This document shows positions 15,897 through 25,152 of a stretch of DNA of 32,294 nt, piece by piece (within the stretch, counting starts at the first letter, position 1; each line of letters begins with the position of its first letter). The position numbers were made by a program, and so were the translations under genes. This DNA comes from CAVHXA01 sp963639765. Its GTDB lineage: Bacteria > Bacillota > Clostridia > Oscillospirales > Oscillospiraceae. The stretch lies in assembly GCA_963639765.1 (NCBI GenBank), contig CAVHXA010000020.1, forward strand, positions 1 through 32,294. The letters run 5' to 3'. Below the pieces are notes generated by a model. That model was not told the DNA's origin, searched no databases, and saw nothing but the letters and a program-made list of their open reading frames with translations.

Positions 15897-18800
15897 TCAG
15901 GTTGCCTGCATGTGCAGCTCCTGCTCCACGCGGTCCAGATCCAGTGTCAGCATGCGTGAAATGCCCTGCTCGGTCATGGTGACGCCGTAGAGCACATCCG
16001 AAGCCTCCATTGTTCCCCGACGATGCGTGATTACGATAAACTGTGTGCTGTCGGTAAAGTGCCGCATATATGCCGCATAGCGTGCAACGTTGCGGTCGTC
16101 AAGGGCCGCGTCGATTTCGTCGAGAATGCAAAACGGCGTCGGTCGGACCCGGAGAATTGCGAAATACAGCGCGATGGCCACAAAGGCCTTTTCTCCCCCC
16201 GATAGAAGTGTGATGGTTTTCAGCTGTTTTCCCGGCGGCTGAACCTGTATTTCGATGCCGCAGCCCAGAATGTCCTCGCTGTCTTCGAGCAGCAGATTGG
16301 CCTTTCCTCCGCCGAAGAGCTCGGTAAAGGTTTCGGAAAACGCGGTGCGGATCTGTTCGAACGCACGGCCAAAAATATCCGCCATTTCCGTTGTGATGCG
16401 GTCAAGCAAGCCCTCGAGCTCTGCCTTTGCGCCAAGAATGTCTTCGCGCTGGGTCGTGAGATAGGTGTACCGCTCGTTTACGCGCTCAAATTCCGGAATC
16501 GCGCCCAGATTTGGTGTGCCGAGGTCTGAAATCCGGCGGCGCAGCTCACCCATGCGTCGACTGTCTTCTGTGCCGACGGGCCTTGCATACTCTGCCGCTG
16601 CGGTAGGTGTAAGCTCGTAATTATCCCACAGCTTATCCGCAAGCTGCTTTTCCTCGAGCTGCGCCGATATCTTTCGCTGTTCGAGCCGGCCACACTCGCG
16701 TTCTATGAGGAGAATGCCGCGGTTGGCCTCCTGCTGCTGACGTTCGGCCGCGGTTTTTCGCATCTCTGTCTGGGCGCGTTCGGCCTGCAGTGTCTGCTCT
16801 TCTTCGCAGTTCTGTTCTGCCTGTCGGGTCAGCAGCCGTGCCTGTTCGTCGAGCTCCTGCATACGCTCGTCAAGGTCTTTGTTCTGGCTGTCATACCGGT
16901 TGATAAGGTCGCGGCTGCGGGTCTTGTCGCCCGCCATGGCCGACTGCAGATTCTCCAGCTCGGTCAGTCCGGCCTGCGTGCTCCGGCGTTCGGCCTGCCT
17001 TGCCGTTTCGCTGATACGCAGACGGGTCAGCTGCTCACCAAGTGCGCTGTATTCGGCTTCGAGACAGTCTCGTGTCTCCTGCCTGCTTTTTGCCTTATTC
17101 TGCAAAGCCTCACAGGAGCTGCTCTGTTCTTTGAGCCGGTCCTGCAGCACATCTGCCTGATCGCGGCCGCTGGTCAGCTTTCCGCCCAGACTGTCAAGCT
17201 CCTGCTGCAATGCCTGTATGGATTGTGAAACGGTCTGCAGCAGCAGCTCCCTTGCCGAAAGCTGCTCTTTGCAGGCAGACAGCGCCTCTCTTGCTTCTGT
17301 CACACTCTCCTGCTGTGCGCCCTGTGCCCGCCGTGCCTCATCGAGTTCCTTGCGGGCCTGCTGCACAGCCTTTGTTTCCTGCTCACGGCGCGTGGCAAGC
17401 TCTTCAAGACGCCGTGTGAGACGCTCGAGCTCATTTGCCCGCGACAGTACGCCGGAGCTTGCAGAGGCCGAGCCGCCGGTCATCGATCCGCCGGCGTTGA
17501 GAATCTGCCCGTCCATAGTGACAATACGAAACGCGTGTGAAAAGCGGTTGGCCATTTTTACCGCGTTGTCAAGCGTATCGACCACAACAGTTCTCCCGAG
17601 CAGGTTCTGCATAATTCCGGCATACTCCGGAGCGTATTCGATCAGGTCGCTTGCAAGCCCCCGGTATCCGGAACATCCGTCAAGACCCTTCTGTGTGAGA
17701 AGGCGTCCGTGAATTACGTCCATCGGAAGAAAGGTTGCCCGTCCGCCCCCGCGTGCCTTTAGCAGTTGAATGGCCTTTTTGCCCGCTTCCTCGGACTGCA
17801 CCACAATGCTCTGCATTGATCCGCCCAGTGCCGTTTCGACGGCAACGGCATACTCGTCGCGTGTTTTCAGCAGCTGCGGGACAGACCCGTGTATCCCATC
17901 GAGTGTTCCGCGGTCCCGCTCCTGCAATATCAGACGGACGGCCTTGCCGTACCCCTCGTATTCACGCTGCATTTCAAGCAGCATTTCACGCTTGGCCTTT
18001 GTTGTGTCAAACGCAACACCGGTCCGGTTCAGCAGCTCGGTCTTTTCGTCCAGCTCGGTCTGTCTTGCCGAAAGCCGCAGAGAAAATCCGTTCAGCCTGT
18101 TTTCACGGCGAGTCAGCTCTTCGGCTGCCTCTGTCTGCCTCTCCTGTGCCTGGTCGCGTTCCTGTTTTGCCTGCTCGCATCTTTGCAAAAGTGTGGCCCG
18201 TTCCTGCATCACAGCGGTTTCGCGATCCATCAACGCCTGCTCGGAGCCCGTGCAGGACGACAGAGCCGCCTGCAGACGGGAGCGCAGCTGCTCAGACTCA
18301 CGTATCTCGCTCTCGAGCCGCAAAATCTCTTCGTTAAGGGCAGAAATCTGTCTGATCAGGGCATCGGTCTGCTCACGGAGCTGTGTCTGTTCGGCCCGTT
18401 CACACGCTTCCTGTTCGCTCAGCTCGGTCAGACGGTCTTTTTTTGCCTGAATCTGCTCACCGATAGAGCCCTCGCGCCCGGCCTGCTCATCCATCTGTGC
18501 CTGCAGGCGCCGGATGTTCTGCAGATTGTTTTCGCGGCTGGTATGCAGAACGGCCCGGGCCTGTTCGTTTTCGGAACGGCTCTGCTGCAGCGTCTGCTGC
18601 TGCTCGCGCAGCTGAAGCAGCCGGGCGTCGCGATCGCGCAGCGCATCGGAAAGAGCCTGTGTCTGTGCATACAGCTGCTCCAGCGCGGCATTCTCCGTAT
18701 CCAACTGTGCCTTGGCTGCAGCATAGTCGGCCTCGATCTTTCCTGCCTGTTCGCCCAGCTGACGCATGTCCTGCATCCAGGTTGAAATCTCGAGTATGCG

Positions 18801-19466
18801 CAGCTCATCGCGCAGGGCCAGATAGCGTTTTGCCGCCTCGGCCTGCTGCCGCAGCGGCTCAACCTGCAGCGCAAGCTCCGAGAGCTTGTCTTCTACGCGC
18901 TGAAGATTCTCCTGCGTGTCGCTCAGGCGGTGCTCTGCCTCCTGCTTGCGATAGCGGTATTTTGAGATACCGGCTGCTTCTTCGAAAATCTCGCGTCGGT
19001 CCGTGCTTTTCAAACTGAGAATTTCGTCGATACGGCCCTGACTGACATTGCTGTAGCCCTCGCGTCCGAGGCCCGTGTCCATGAACAGCTCGTTGATGTC
19101 CTTCAGACGGGCCGCCTGACGATTGATAAAATATTCGCCCTCGCCACTTCGATAGTAGCGCCGCGTGACAGCCACCTCGGGTGTGTCGGGCTCGAGCCTG
19201 TGATCGCCATTGTCGAGAACCAGCGTCACCTCGGCATAACCGCTCTGTGTTCTTTTGGCAGTGCCGCCAAAGATTACATCCTCCATGCGGCTGCCGCGCA
19301 GCTGCTTGCTGCTCTGCTCGCCCAGCACCCAGCGAACTGCGTCGGAAATGTTGGATTTGCCGCTTCCGTTCGGGCCGACAATTGCCGTGATATCCCGGTC
19401 GAAGGTGAGAACCGTCTTGTCCGGAAAGGACTTGAAGCCCTGGATTTCCAGCGCTTTTAGGTACAT
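15897..19466 (-). CDS. smc: Chromosome segregation ATPase SMC
   Basis: 1189 aa, the normal length. Walker A GPNGSGKSN lies at 31-39, followed by the N-terminal head. A first coiled coil leads to the flexible hinge at about 510-660 (Gly-rich GGSMTGGSASA), and a second coiled coil follows. The C-terminal head has the ABC signature LLSGGEKAFVAIAL around residue 1089 and Walker B CILDEIDAAL around 1112-1121. SMC dimers with ScpA/ScpB extrude DNA loops to compact and separate chromosomes. The ATG at 19466 has a modest ribosome site (GGCGG, about 7 bases upstream). A promoter at 19556-19584 precedes it, with two 10-bp repeats between. rnc is upstream. Confidence 0.98.
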   Translation of the reverse strand: MYLKALEIQGFKSFPDKTVLTFDRDITAIVGPNGSGKSNISDAVRWVLGEQSSKQLRGSRMEDVIFGGTAKRTQSGYAEVTLVLDNGDHRLEPDTPEVAVTRRYYRSGEGEYFINRQAARLKDINELFMDTGLGREGYSNVSQGRIDEILSLKSTDRREIFEEAAGISKYRYRKQEAEHRLSDTQENLQRVEDKLSELALQVEPLRQQAEAAKRYLALRDELRILEISTWMQDMRQLGEQAGKIEADYAAAKAQLDTENAALEQLYAQTQALSDALRDRDARLLQLREQQQTLQQSRSENEQARAVLHTSRENNLQNIRRLQAQMDEQAGREGSIGEQIQAKKDRLTELSEQEACERAEQTQLREQTDALIRQISALNEEILRLESEIRESEQLRSRLQAALSSCTGSEQALMDRETAVMQERATLLQRCEQAKQERDQAQERQTEAAEELTRRENRLNGFSLRLSARQTELDEKTELLNRTGVAFDTTKAKREMLLEMQREYEGYGKAVRLILQERDRGTLDGIHGSVPQLLKTRDEYAVAVETALGGSMQSIVVQSEEAGKKAIQLLKARGGGRATFLPMDVIHGRLLTQKGLDGCSGYRGLASDLIEYAPEYAGIMQNLLGRTVVVDTLDNAVKMANRFSHAFRIVTMDGQILNAGGSMTGGSASASSGVLSRANELERLTRRLEELATRREQETKAVQQARKELDEARRAQGAQQESVTEAREALSACKEQLSARELLLQTVSQSIQALQQELDSLGGKLTSGRDQADVLQDRLKEQSSSCEALQNKAKSRQETRDCLEAEYSALGEQLTRLRISETARQAERRSTQAGLTELENLQSAMAGDKTRSRDLINRYDSQNKDLDERMQELDEQARLLTRQAEQNCEEEQTLQAERAQTEMRKTAAERQQQEANRGILLIERECGRLEQRKISAQLEEKQLADKLWDNYELTPTAAAEYARPVGTEDSRRMGELRRRISDLGTPNLGAIPEFERVNERYTYLTTQREDILGAKAELEGLLDRITTEMADIFGRAFEQIRTAFSETFTELFGGGKANLLLEDSEDILGCGIEIQVQPPGKQLKTITLLSGGEKAFVAIALYFAILRVRPTPFCILDEIDAALDDRNVARYAAYMRHFTDSTQFIVITHRRGTMEASDVLYGVTMTEQGISRMLTLDLDRVEQELHMQAT

Positions 19467-19478
19467 GGGGTCACCGCC

Positions 19479-19498
19479 ATCTTCTTAAATCTTCTTAA
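19479..19498 (-). repeat. Tandem 10-mer direct repeat in the smc leader
   Basis: Two exact copies of TTAAGAAGAT (minus strand; 19498-19489 and 19488-19479) lie just before the smc ribosome site. A 9/10 copy, ATAAGAAGAT, lies at 19560-19551 and overlaps the -10 box. Short exclusive hairpins AACGG/CCGTT (19529-19512) and CGTTG/CAACG (19515-19501) lie between them. Confidence 0.7.
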
Positions 19499-19555
19499 AA
19501 CGTTGTATTTCAACGGTTTTCGCGCCGTTTTGAACTGTTTCGAATCACGTATCTT

Positions 19556-19584
19556 CTTATAAATTGCCGTATTTTCTCCGTCAA
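19556..19584 (-). promoter_or_regulatory. SigA-type promoter of smc
   Basis: Minus-strand TTGACG (19584-19579), a 17-base spacer and TATAAG (19561-19556) each match five of six consensus bases. This gives smc and the downstream genes a start independent of topA-trmFO-plsX-rnc. Confidence 0.72.
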
Positions 19585-19586
19585 TT

Positions 19587-19619
19587 GGTGTAAAAACCAA
19601 CTGCCACTCATTTTACACC
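19587..19619. promoter_or_regulatory. 9-bp inverted repeat just upstream of the smc -35 box (possible operator)
   Basis: GGTGTAAAA (19587-19595) and TTTTACACC (19611-19619) are perfect arms with a 15-base spacer; the nearer arm ends 2 bases before the -35 box. It could be a regulator-binding site, or a hairpin at the end of rnc mRNA, though no T tract follows. Confidence 0.5.
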
Positions 19620-19710
19620 GCAAAAACCCGAAAACCCTTGCGGCACAAGGCTCAGGAGATTTTGAACGCCCCGTTGAGGGCCTGCATTGTCTCTGACTTT
19701 TTGTCTTCCG

Positions 19711-20394
19711 TCAGGTATTCAGGACCTCGGGAAACATGGCAAGTATCGCCTGCCGTGCAGCCTGCTGTTCGGAATGCTTTTTGCTGTGCCCGCTGCCCAT
19801 GCCCACAGCTTTTCCGTTGAGAAGAACCTGCGAAACAAACTGCTTGTCGTGGTCCGGTCCCGTTGTGTCTACAAGCTGATAGACCAGAGTCTGGTCCTTC
19901 TGCCGCTGCACCAGCTCCTGCAGTGCTGTTTTATAGTCGCTGATGGGGGCGTCCGGGTTTTCCGCGTCGAGAATCAGTCGGTGGATGACCTCTGAGGCTC
20001 TGTCCAGTCCGCCGTCGAGATAGATGGCTGCAAGCACAGCCTCGGTTGCATCGGCCAGAATGCTTGGCCGTTCGCGGCCGCCGCCCAAATCCTCACCGTG
20101 ACCAAGGCGCAAATAGCGGCCCAGACCGATTTTCCGGGCAGCCGCTGCCAGATTTTTTTCGCATACCAGATCTGCCCGCAGACGGGTCAGCTCGCCCTCC
20201 GGGCGGTTTGGAAAGGTTGTAAACAGGTGGTGGGCGGTTACAAATCCCAATACGCTGTCACCCAGAAATTCCAGCCGCTCGTTGCACATCCGGCTGCCGG
20301 GCCTGGACTCGTTGGCAAAGGAGCTGTGTGTCAGAGCCAGCTCCAGCAGAGACCTGTCGTGAAAGGTGTATCCCAATTGCTGCTCCAGATCCAT
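19711..20394 (-). CDS. rnc: Ribonuclease III
   Basis: 227 aa, normal length. The RNase III signature NERLEFLGDSVLG lies at 38-50, with the catalytic Glu42, Asp46 and, later, the DATEAVLAAIYLDGG segment. A double-stranded-RNA-binding domain fills about residues 155-225 (DYKTALQELVQ to AARQAILAM). It cleaves rRNA precursors and other duplex RNA. It starts 20 bases after plsX; acpP, which often lies between plsX and rnc, is absent. The 244 bases to smc contain a promoter, so smc is only partly coupled to rnc. Confidence 0.97.
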   Translation of the reverse strand: MDLEQQLGYTFHDRSLLELALTHSSFANESRPGSRMCNERLEFLGDSVLGFVTAHHLFTTFPNRPEGELTRLRADLVCEKNLAAAARKIGLGRYLRLGHGEDLGGGRERPSILADATEAVLAAIYLDGGLDRASEVIHRLILDAENPDAPISDYKTALQELVQRQKDQTLVYQLVDTTGPDHDKQFVSQVLLNGKAVGMGSGHSKKHSEQQAARQAILAMFPEVLNT

Positions 20395-20414
20395 AAACAG
20401 AACCTCTTTTCTGA

Positions 20415-21440
20415 TTATTTTTCTGCCCGGTCGGCTCCGGTCGAAGAGGCGCTGCGCGCAATATCCTCGATCAGACTGCTTTGCGCGGCCAGACAGGCCT
20501 GTCGGATCGCGCCGCGCACGGCGCGTGCATCTGAGCTTCCGTGGGCCTTGACCACCGGTTTGCTGATGCCCAGCAGGACCGTCCCCCCGGTTTCGCGGTA
20601 ATCCATTCGTTTTTTCATTTCTCTGAGGCCGGACCTGCAGAACAACGCAGCCAGCTTTGTAAGTACGCTTTTATAGAAAACACCTTTCAGCAGGTCGGTC
20701 ATATACAGGGCTGTGCCCTCCATGCTCTTGAGCAGAACATTGCCTGAAAACCCGTCGGCCACAAGAACATCGGCCGATCCGGAAAAAACATCCCGTGCCT
20801 CAAGGTTGCCGACAAAGTGCAGCTTTCCGTCATGGTCGGCCTGCGTCAGAAGCGCATAGGCCTGCTTTTGCAGGCTGCCTCCTTTTGTGGACTCCTGACC
20901 GATGTTCAGAAGAGCTGTTTTCGGCTGTTTCACGCCCAGACTCTCGGCATAAGCCGAACCCATCAATGCAAACTGCAGCAGATACTCTGCCGTACATTCG
21001 GCGTTTGCACCACAGTCTACAAGAATAATCCGGCCGTTTGGGGTGGGAATGCCTGGTGCCAGTGCCGCGCGGCGGATCCCCTTGATGCGGCGGACAAGAA
21101 GCGTTGCTCCCGTAAGCAGTGCTCCGGTGCTTCCTGCGGATACAAAGGCATCACCCTGGCCCTGCGCAAGCATATTCAGTCCCACAACCAGAGACGAATC
21201 CGCATGTGTTTTGACAACCGTTACCGGAACGTCTTCCATGTCTACCACGCCCGCAGCATGGGCAATCTCCACTCCCTGAGGCAGCGTGTCGATTCCCTGA
21301 CGTCCGAGGCTTTGCAGAATATCCTCACCTCTGCCAACGAGAACGATATCCACGCCAAGCTCTTCGTGTGCGTCCACCGCTCCCTTTACAATAGCATCCG
21401 GGGCGTTGTCCCCGCCCATTGCGTCTACGATGATGCGCAT
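20415..21440 (-). CDS. plsX: Phosphate acyltransferase PlsX
   Basis: 341 aa. It begins MRIIVDAMGGDNAPDAIVKG, the family N-terminal signature, and contains FVSAGSTGALLTGA, LVDCGANAECTAEYL, GNLEARDVFSGSADVLVADGFSGNVLLKSMEG. PlsX turns acyl-ACP into acyl phosphate for PlsY, the first step of phospholipid synthesis in Gram-positives. I chose the ATG at 21440 because GGAGG stands 8 bases before it; an ATG at 21455 adds five residues without a better site. It follows trmFO by 25 bases. The neighbouring genes in many Firmicutes (fapR, fabD, acpP) are missing. Confidence 0.97.
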   Translation of the reverse strand: MRIIVDAMGGDNAPDAIVKGAVDAHEELGVDIVLVGRGEDILQSLGRQGIDTLPQGVEIAHAAGVVDMEDVPVTVVKTHADSSLVVGLNMLAQGQGDAFVSAGSTGALLTGATLLVRRIKGIRRAALAPGIPTPNGRIILVDCGANAECTAEYLLQFALMGSAYAESLGVKQPKTALLNIGQESTKGGSLQKQAYALLTQADHDGKLHFVGNLEARDVFSGSADVLVADGFSGNVLLKSMEGTALYMTDLLKGVFYKSVLTKLAALFCRSGLREMKKRMDYRETGGTVLLGISKPVVKAHGSSDARAVRGAIRQACLAAQSSLIEDIARSASSTGADRAEK

Positions 21441-21465
21441 AACCGCACCTCCCATAATCGGATTA

Positions 21466-22776
21466 TCATATGCCCTGATCCAGGCTGTCGATCACAGCCA
21501 GCGCACGTTCGGCCAGTGCGCGGTTTTTTTCGGCCTTTCCGCGATATCGCTCCTTCAGAGGCGGCAGCAGACCATAGTTGATATTCATCGGCTGAAATGC
21601 CGTTACGGATTCGTCGCTGATATACGCAGCAAGCGCACCGATGGCTGTCTGCCTTGGAAGCTGCGGCAGCGGCCGGTCGAGCAGCGTGTTGGCCATGGCC
21701 CAGCCTGCCAGCAGCCCGGATGCGGTGGATTCTACATAGCCCTCTACTCCGGTAAGCTGCCCGGCAAAAGCAAGCTCCGGCTTTTTTCTTGCGCGGTAGA
21801 AGGAGTCGAGCAGGCGGGGCGAATCGATGAACGTATTGCGGTGCATTACGCCGTAGCGTTCAAAAACCGCATTCTTCAGAGCGGGAATCATCGAAAAAAC
21901 CCGCCTTTGCTCCGGATGCTTCAAATGGGTCTGAAAGCCGACCAGATTGTAGATGCTGCCCTCGGCATTGTCGCGGCGCAGCTGAACCACGGCATAGGGC
22001 TCACGCCCGGTTTTCGGGTCCTTCAGGCCTACGGGCTTCAGTGGACCGTAACGCAGGGTATCTGTCCCGCGACGAGCCAGAACCTCTACCGGCATGCAGC
22101 CTTCAAAGGTTTTGGAGTCTTCGAAGCCGTGTACCTCTGCCTGCTCGGCCTCGGCAAGCTCATAGACAAAGCGGATATATTCGTCGCGGGTCAGGGGGCA
22201 GTTGATATAGTCTGCCGAGCCGCGGTCGTAGCGCGATGCAAACCAGGCGCTGTTCATATCGATGCTGTCAAAGCTTACCAGTGGGGCCGCCGCATCATAG
22301 AAGCTCAGATAGTCTGCTCCGCCGAAAAACTCGGAAATGGCGGCTGCCAGTGTGTCTGAGGTCAGGGGGCCCGTTGCAACGATGGCATACCCCTGCTGCG
22401 GCAGCTGCGTAACCTCGCCGCTGACTACGCGAATATTGGGATGCGTTCGGATGCTGTGCGTGACCAGCCCGGAAAAGCCGTGGCGATCAACGGCAAGAGC
22501 GCCTCCCGCCTCTACACGGGTGGCCTCTGCACATTGCAGGATCAGGCTTCCAAGGCGGCGCAGTTCCTCTTTCAGGAGGCCCACGGCGTTTTCGAGGCGG
22601 TCTCCGCGCAGAGAATTGGAGCAGACCAGCTCTGCAAGGTCCGCGGAATGGTGTGCCGGGCTCATTTTGTTGGGCTTCATTTCACAAAGCGTGACCTGTA
22701 TGCCCCGTCGGGCCAGCTGCCAGGCTGCCTCGCAGCCTGCCAGTCCTCCGCCGATTACGGTTGCCTGCGGTGTCAT
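21466..22776 (-). CDS. trmFO: Folate-dependent tRNA (uracil-54-C5)-methyltransferase TrmFO
   Basis: 436 aa, normal length. It has an N-terminal FAD motif (VIGGGLAGCEAAWQLARRG), the family stretch CEMKPNKMSPAHHSADLAELVCSNSLRG (with the conserved Cys), and QLTGVEGYVESTASGLLAG near the C terminus. It makes ribothymidine at U54 of tRNAs using methylene-tetrahydrofolate and FADH2. GGGGGTG lies 6 bases before the ATG at 22776. A GTG at 22785 overlaps the topA stop and could be used instead. It sits between topA and plsX; topA-trmFO adjacency is standard in Firmicutes. Confidence 0.97.
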   Translation of the reverse strand: MTPQATVIGGGLAGCEAAWQLARRGIQVTLCEMKPNKMSPAHHSADLAELVCSNSLRGDRLENAVGLLKEELRRLGSLILQCAEATRVEAGGALAVDRHGFSGLVTHSIRTHPNIRVVSGEVTQLPQQGYAIVATGPLTSDTLAAAISEFFGGADYLSFYDAAAPLVSFDSIDMNSAWFASRYDRGSADYINCPLTRDEYIRFVYELAEAEQAEVHGFEDSKTFEGCMPVEVLARRGTDTLRYGPLKPVGLKDPKTGREPYAVVQLRRDNAEGSIYNLVGFQTHLKHPEQRRVFSMIPALKNAVFERYGVMHRNTFIDSPRLLDSFYRARKKPELAFAGQLTGVEGYVESTASGLLAGWAMANTLLDRPLPQLPRQTAIGALAAYISDESVTAFQPMNINYGLLPPLKERYRGKAEKNRALAERALAVIDSLDQGI

Positions 22777-22781
22777 TGTGT

Positions 22782-25133
22782 TCACCCCCGTGCTTTTTCG
22801 GTGCTCTTTTTTTCCGCAGTCTTCTTTGATGCGGTCTTTTTGGCTGTGGTCTTCTTTTCTGCGGCCGCCGATGACACAGCGGACTTTCGGGCAGAAGCCG
22901 CCTTCTTTCCGGCAGCTTTCCGGACGTTGCTTTCAAGGTTGGTGCCGTCTGTCGGCTTTTCGTCCGGCTGTTCGGCTTTCGCGGCCTCTTTGACAGAAGT
23001 GTCAGCGGCTTTTGTGCTTCGGCGATAGCCGCGCTGATCTTCGGGAAGAAATGCGGAGCAGGCTTCGTTGATGCAGAACGGCTTGTGTGCGCCCTTTCCG
23101 GAGCGCTTGAACATGGTCTGACCGCATTGCGGGCAGTCGTCTGCCGTGGGCACATCCCAGGTCATAAAGCCGCAGTCTGCCCCGGTTTCACAGGCATAAT
23201 AGGCATAGCCCCGCTTGCTCTTGCGCTTGAGCATGCCCGCGCCGCATTTTGGGCACCTCCCCGGCATATGCTCAACCAGAGGCTTGGTATTTTTACACTC
23301 CGGATATCCCGGACAGGCCAAGAACTTTCCGAATCGTCCGGATTTGATGACCATCTTTCGTCCGCAGAGCTCACAGACCTCGTCGGTTTCCTCGTCCGGG
23401 ACCTTCAGGTGTTTGCCCTCAAGCGCCACCTCGGCATCGAGCATTTCCTGATGAAAATCCCGATAGAACTCGGCAAGGACCTGCTTCCAGTTGAGCTCTC
23501 CCTCTTCAACCTGATCCAGACGTTTTTCCATGGCGGCGGTAAATTCCACGTCTATCACGTCGCGGAAGCGTTCTTTCATCAGGCCGGTAACAACCTCGCC
23601 AAGCGCGGTTGGTGCCAGGCGCTTGTCTGTTTTGACAACATATTCTCTATCGAGAATGGTGGAGACAATGGTCGCGTAGGTTGAAGGACGGCCCACGCCC
23701 TTTTCCTCCATGGCCTTTACCAGCGTTGCCTCGGTGTATCGGGCCGGCGGCTGTGTAAAGTGCTGCTCAGGCTGCACATCCAGAAGCTGCAGGCTCTCTC
23801 CCTGCGTAAGGTTTGGAAGAGGTGTCTGCTTTTCTTCCTTTTCGTCGTCGCGTCCTTCTTCGTATACCGCAGTAAAGCCGGCAAAGCGCAAGCTCTGGTG
23901 ATTTGCGCGAAACAGCCGGTCTGCCGCCTGTGCCTCGATGCTGATCACATCATAAACCGCATTGGACATCTGACAGGCTACAAAGCGGCTCCATATGAGC
24001 CTGTAGAGCTTGTATTGATCAGTTGTCAGATCTTTTCGAAGGGTCTCCGGGTCGAGCCGGACATTGCTGGGGCGGATTGCCTCGTGGGCATCCTGCGCAC
24101 CTGCACGGGTGCGATAGGTCCGGTGCTTTCCGTAGCTGAAGGCTTCGCCGTATCGGGAGACAATAAGATCTCTGGCGGCATCCATCGCCTCGTTGCTCAG
24201 ACGCAGGGAGTCTGTACGCATGTAGGTGATCAGACCAACAGTTCCCTCGCCCGTAACGGCAACGCCTTCATACAGCTGCTGTGCAATCGCCATGGTACGC
24301 TTTGGCGTCATGTTGAGCTTGCGTGATGCCTCCTGCTGAAGGGTTGATGTAATAAACGGCGGCGCCGGCTGGCGTTTTTTCTCGGTGCGCCGGACAGCGG
24401 TGACCTGAAACGGAGCATTTTTTACGGATTCGACAACCTTATCTGCCTCGGCGCGGCTGTGCAGCTCGTCACGGCCCTCGGCCGTGCCGTAGTATCGTGC
24501 GGTAAAACTGCCCGGATGACCGACGCGTTCGAGCTCGGCATCGATGGTCCAGTATTCCTCGCTCTGAAAGGCGCGGATTTCTTCCTCGCGGTCGACTACC
24601 ATTCGTGTGGCAACCGACTGCACACGGCCCGCGGAAAGGCCTCTGCGGACTTTTTTCCACAGCAGCGGACTGAGCTGATATCCGACAATGCGGTCGAGAA
24701 TGCGGCGGGCCTGCTGAGCATCTACCAGATTGCTGTCGATGTCTCTGGGGGATCGGATGCTGCTGTTGACCACGTTTTTTGTGATTTCGTTGAATGTGAC
24801 CCGCCGTGCCTTTTCGTCGGGCAGCTGCAGAAGCTCTTTCAGGTGCCAGCTGATCGCCTCTCCCTCGCGATCAGGGTCGGTTGCCAGATAGACCACGCTG
24901 CTTTTTTTGGCGGCGGATTTCAGTTCTTTGATGATGTCTTCCTTGCCCTTCAGAGGCTGGTAGTCCGGGGTAAATTCCCCGCTTTCCAGGTCAACGCCCA
25001 TTTTGCTTTTGGGCAGATCTCTGAGGTGGCCCATGCAGGCCTTTACCTGGTAGTCCGGCCCCAGATAGCGGCCAATGGTCTTGGCCTTGGCCGGAGACTC
25101 TACGATTACCAGGTCGGAATGCTTCTCTGCCAT
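22782..25133 (-). CDS. topA: DNA topoisomerase I
   Basis: 783 aa. The TOPRIM domain occupies about residues 7-125 (IVESPAKAKTIGRYLG; ATDPDREGEAISWHL with the metal-binding acidic residues). The catalytic tyrosine is Tyr304 in GLITYMRTDS. Three zinc-ribbon modules follow near residues 595-710 (CELCGRK...CPGYPEC; CPKCGAG...; CPQCGQT...C). It relaxes negative supercoils. The last 60 residues are a Lys/Ala/Thr-rich tail resembling a histone H1-type DNA-binding tail. The ATG at 25133 has only a weak ribosome site (GCGGGG, far upstream). It follows dprA by 19 bases. Confidence 0.97.
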   Translation of the reverse strand: MAEKHSDLVIVESPAKAKTIGRYLGPDYQVKACMGHLRDLPKSKMGVDLESGEFTPDYQPLKGKEDIIKELKSAAKKSSVVYLATDPDREGEAISWHLKELLQLPDEKARRVTFNEITKNVVNSSIRSPRDIDSNLVDAQQARRILDRIVGYQLSPLLWKKVRRGLSAGRVQSVATRMVVDREEEIRAFQSEEYWTIDAELERVGHPGSFTARYYGTAEGRDELHSRAEADKVVESVKNAPFQVTAVRRTEKKRQPAPPFITSTLQQEASRKLNMTPKRTMAIAQQLYEGVAVTGEGTVGLITYMRTDSLRLSNEAMDAARDLIVSRYGEAFSYGKHRTYRTRAGAQDAHEAIRPSNVRLDPETLRKDLTTDQYKLYRLIWSRFVACQMSNAVYDVISIEAQAADRLFRANHQSLRFAGFTAVYEEGRDDEKEEKQTPLPNLTQGESLQLLDVQPEQHFTQPPARYTEATLVKAMEEKGVGRPSTYATIVSTILDREYVVKTDKRLAPTALGEVVTGLMKERFRDVIDVEFTAAMEKRLDQVEEGELNWKQVLAEFYRDFHQEMLDAEVALEGKHLKVPDEETDEVCELCGRKMVIKSGRFGKFLACPGYPECKNTKPLVEHMPGRCPKCGAGMLKRKSKRGYAYYACETGADCGFMTWDVPTADDCPQCGQTMFKRSGKGAHKPFCINEACSAFLPEDQRGYRRSTKAADTSVKEAAKAEQPDEKPTDGTNLESNVRKAAGKKAASARKSAVSSAAAEKKTTAKKTASKKTAEKKSTEKARG

Positions 25134-25152
25134 GAAAAAATGTACCCCGCTT

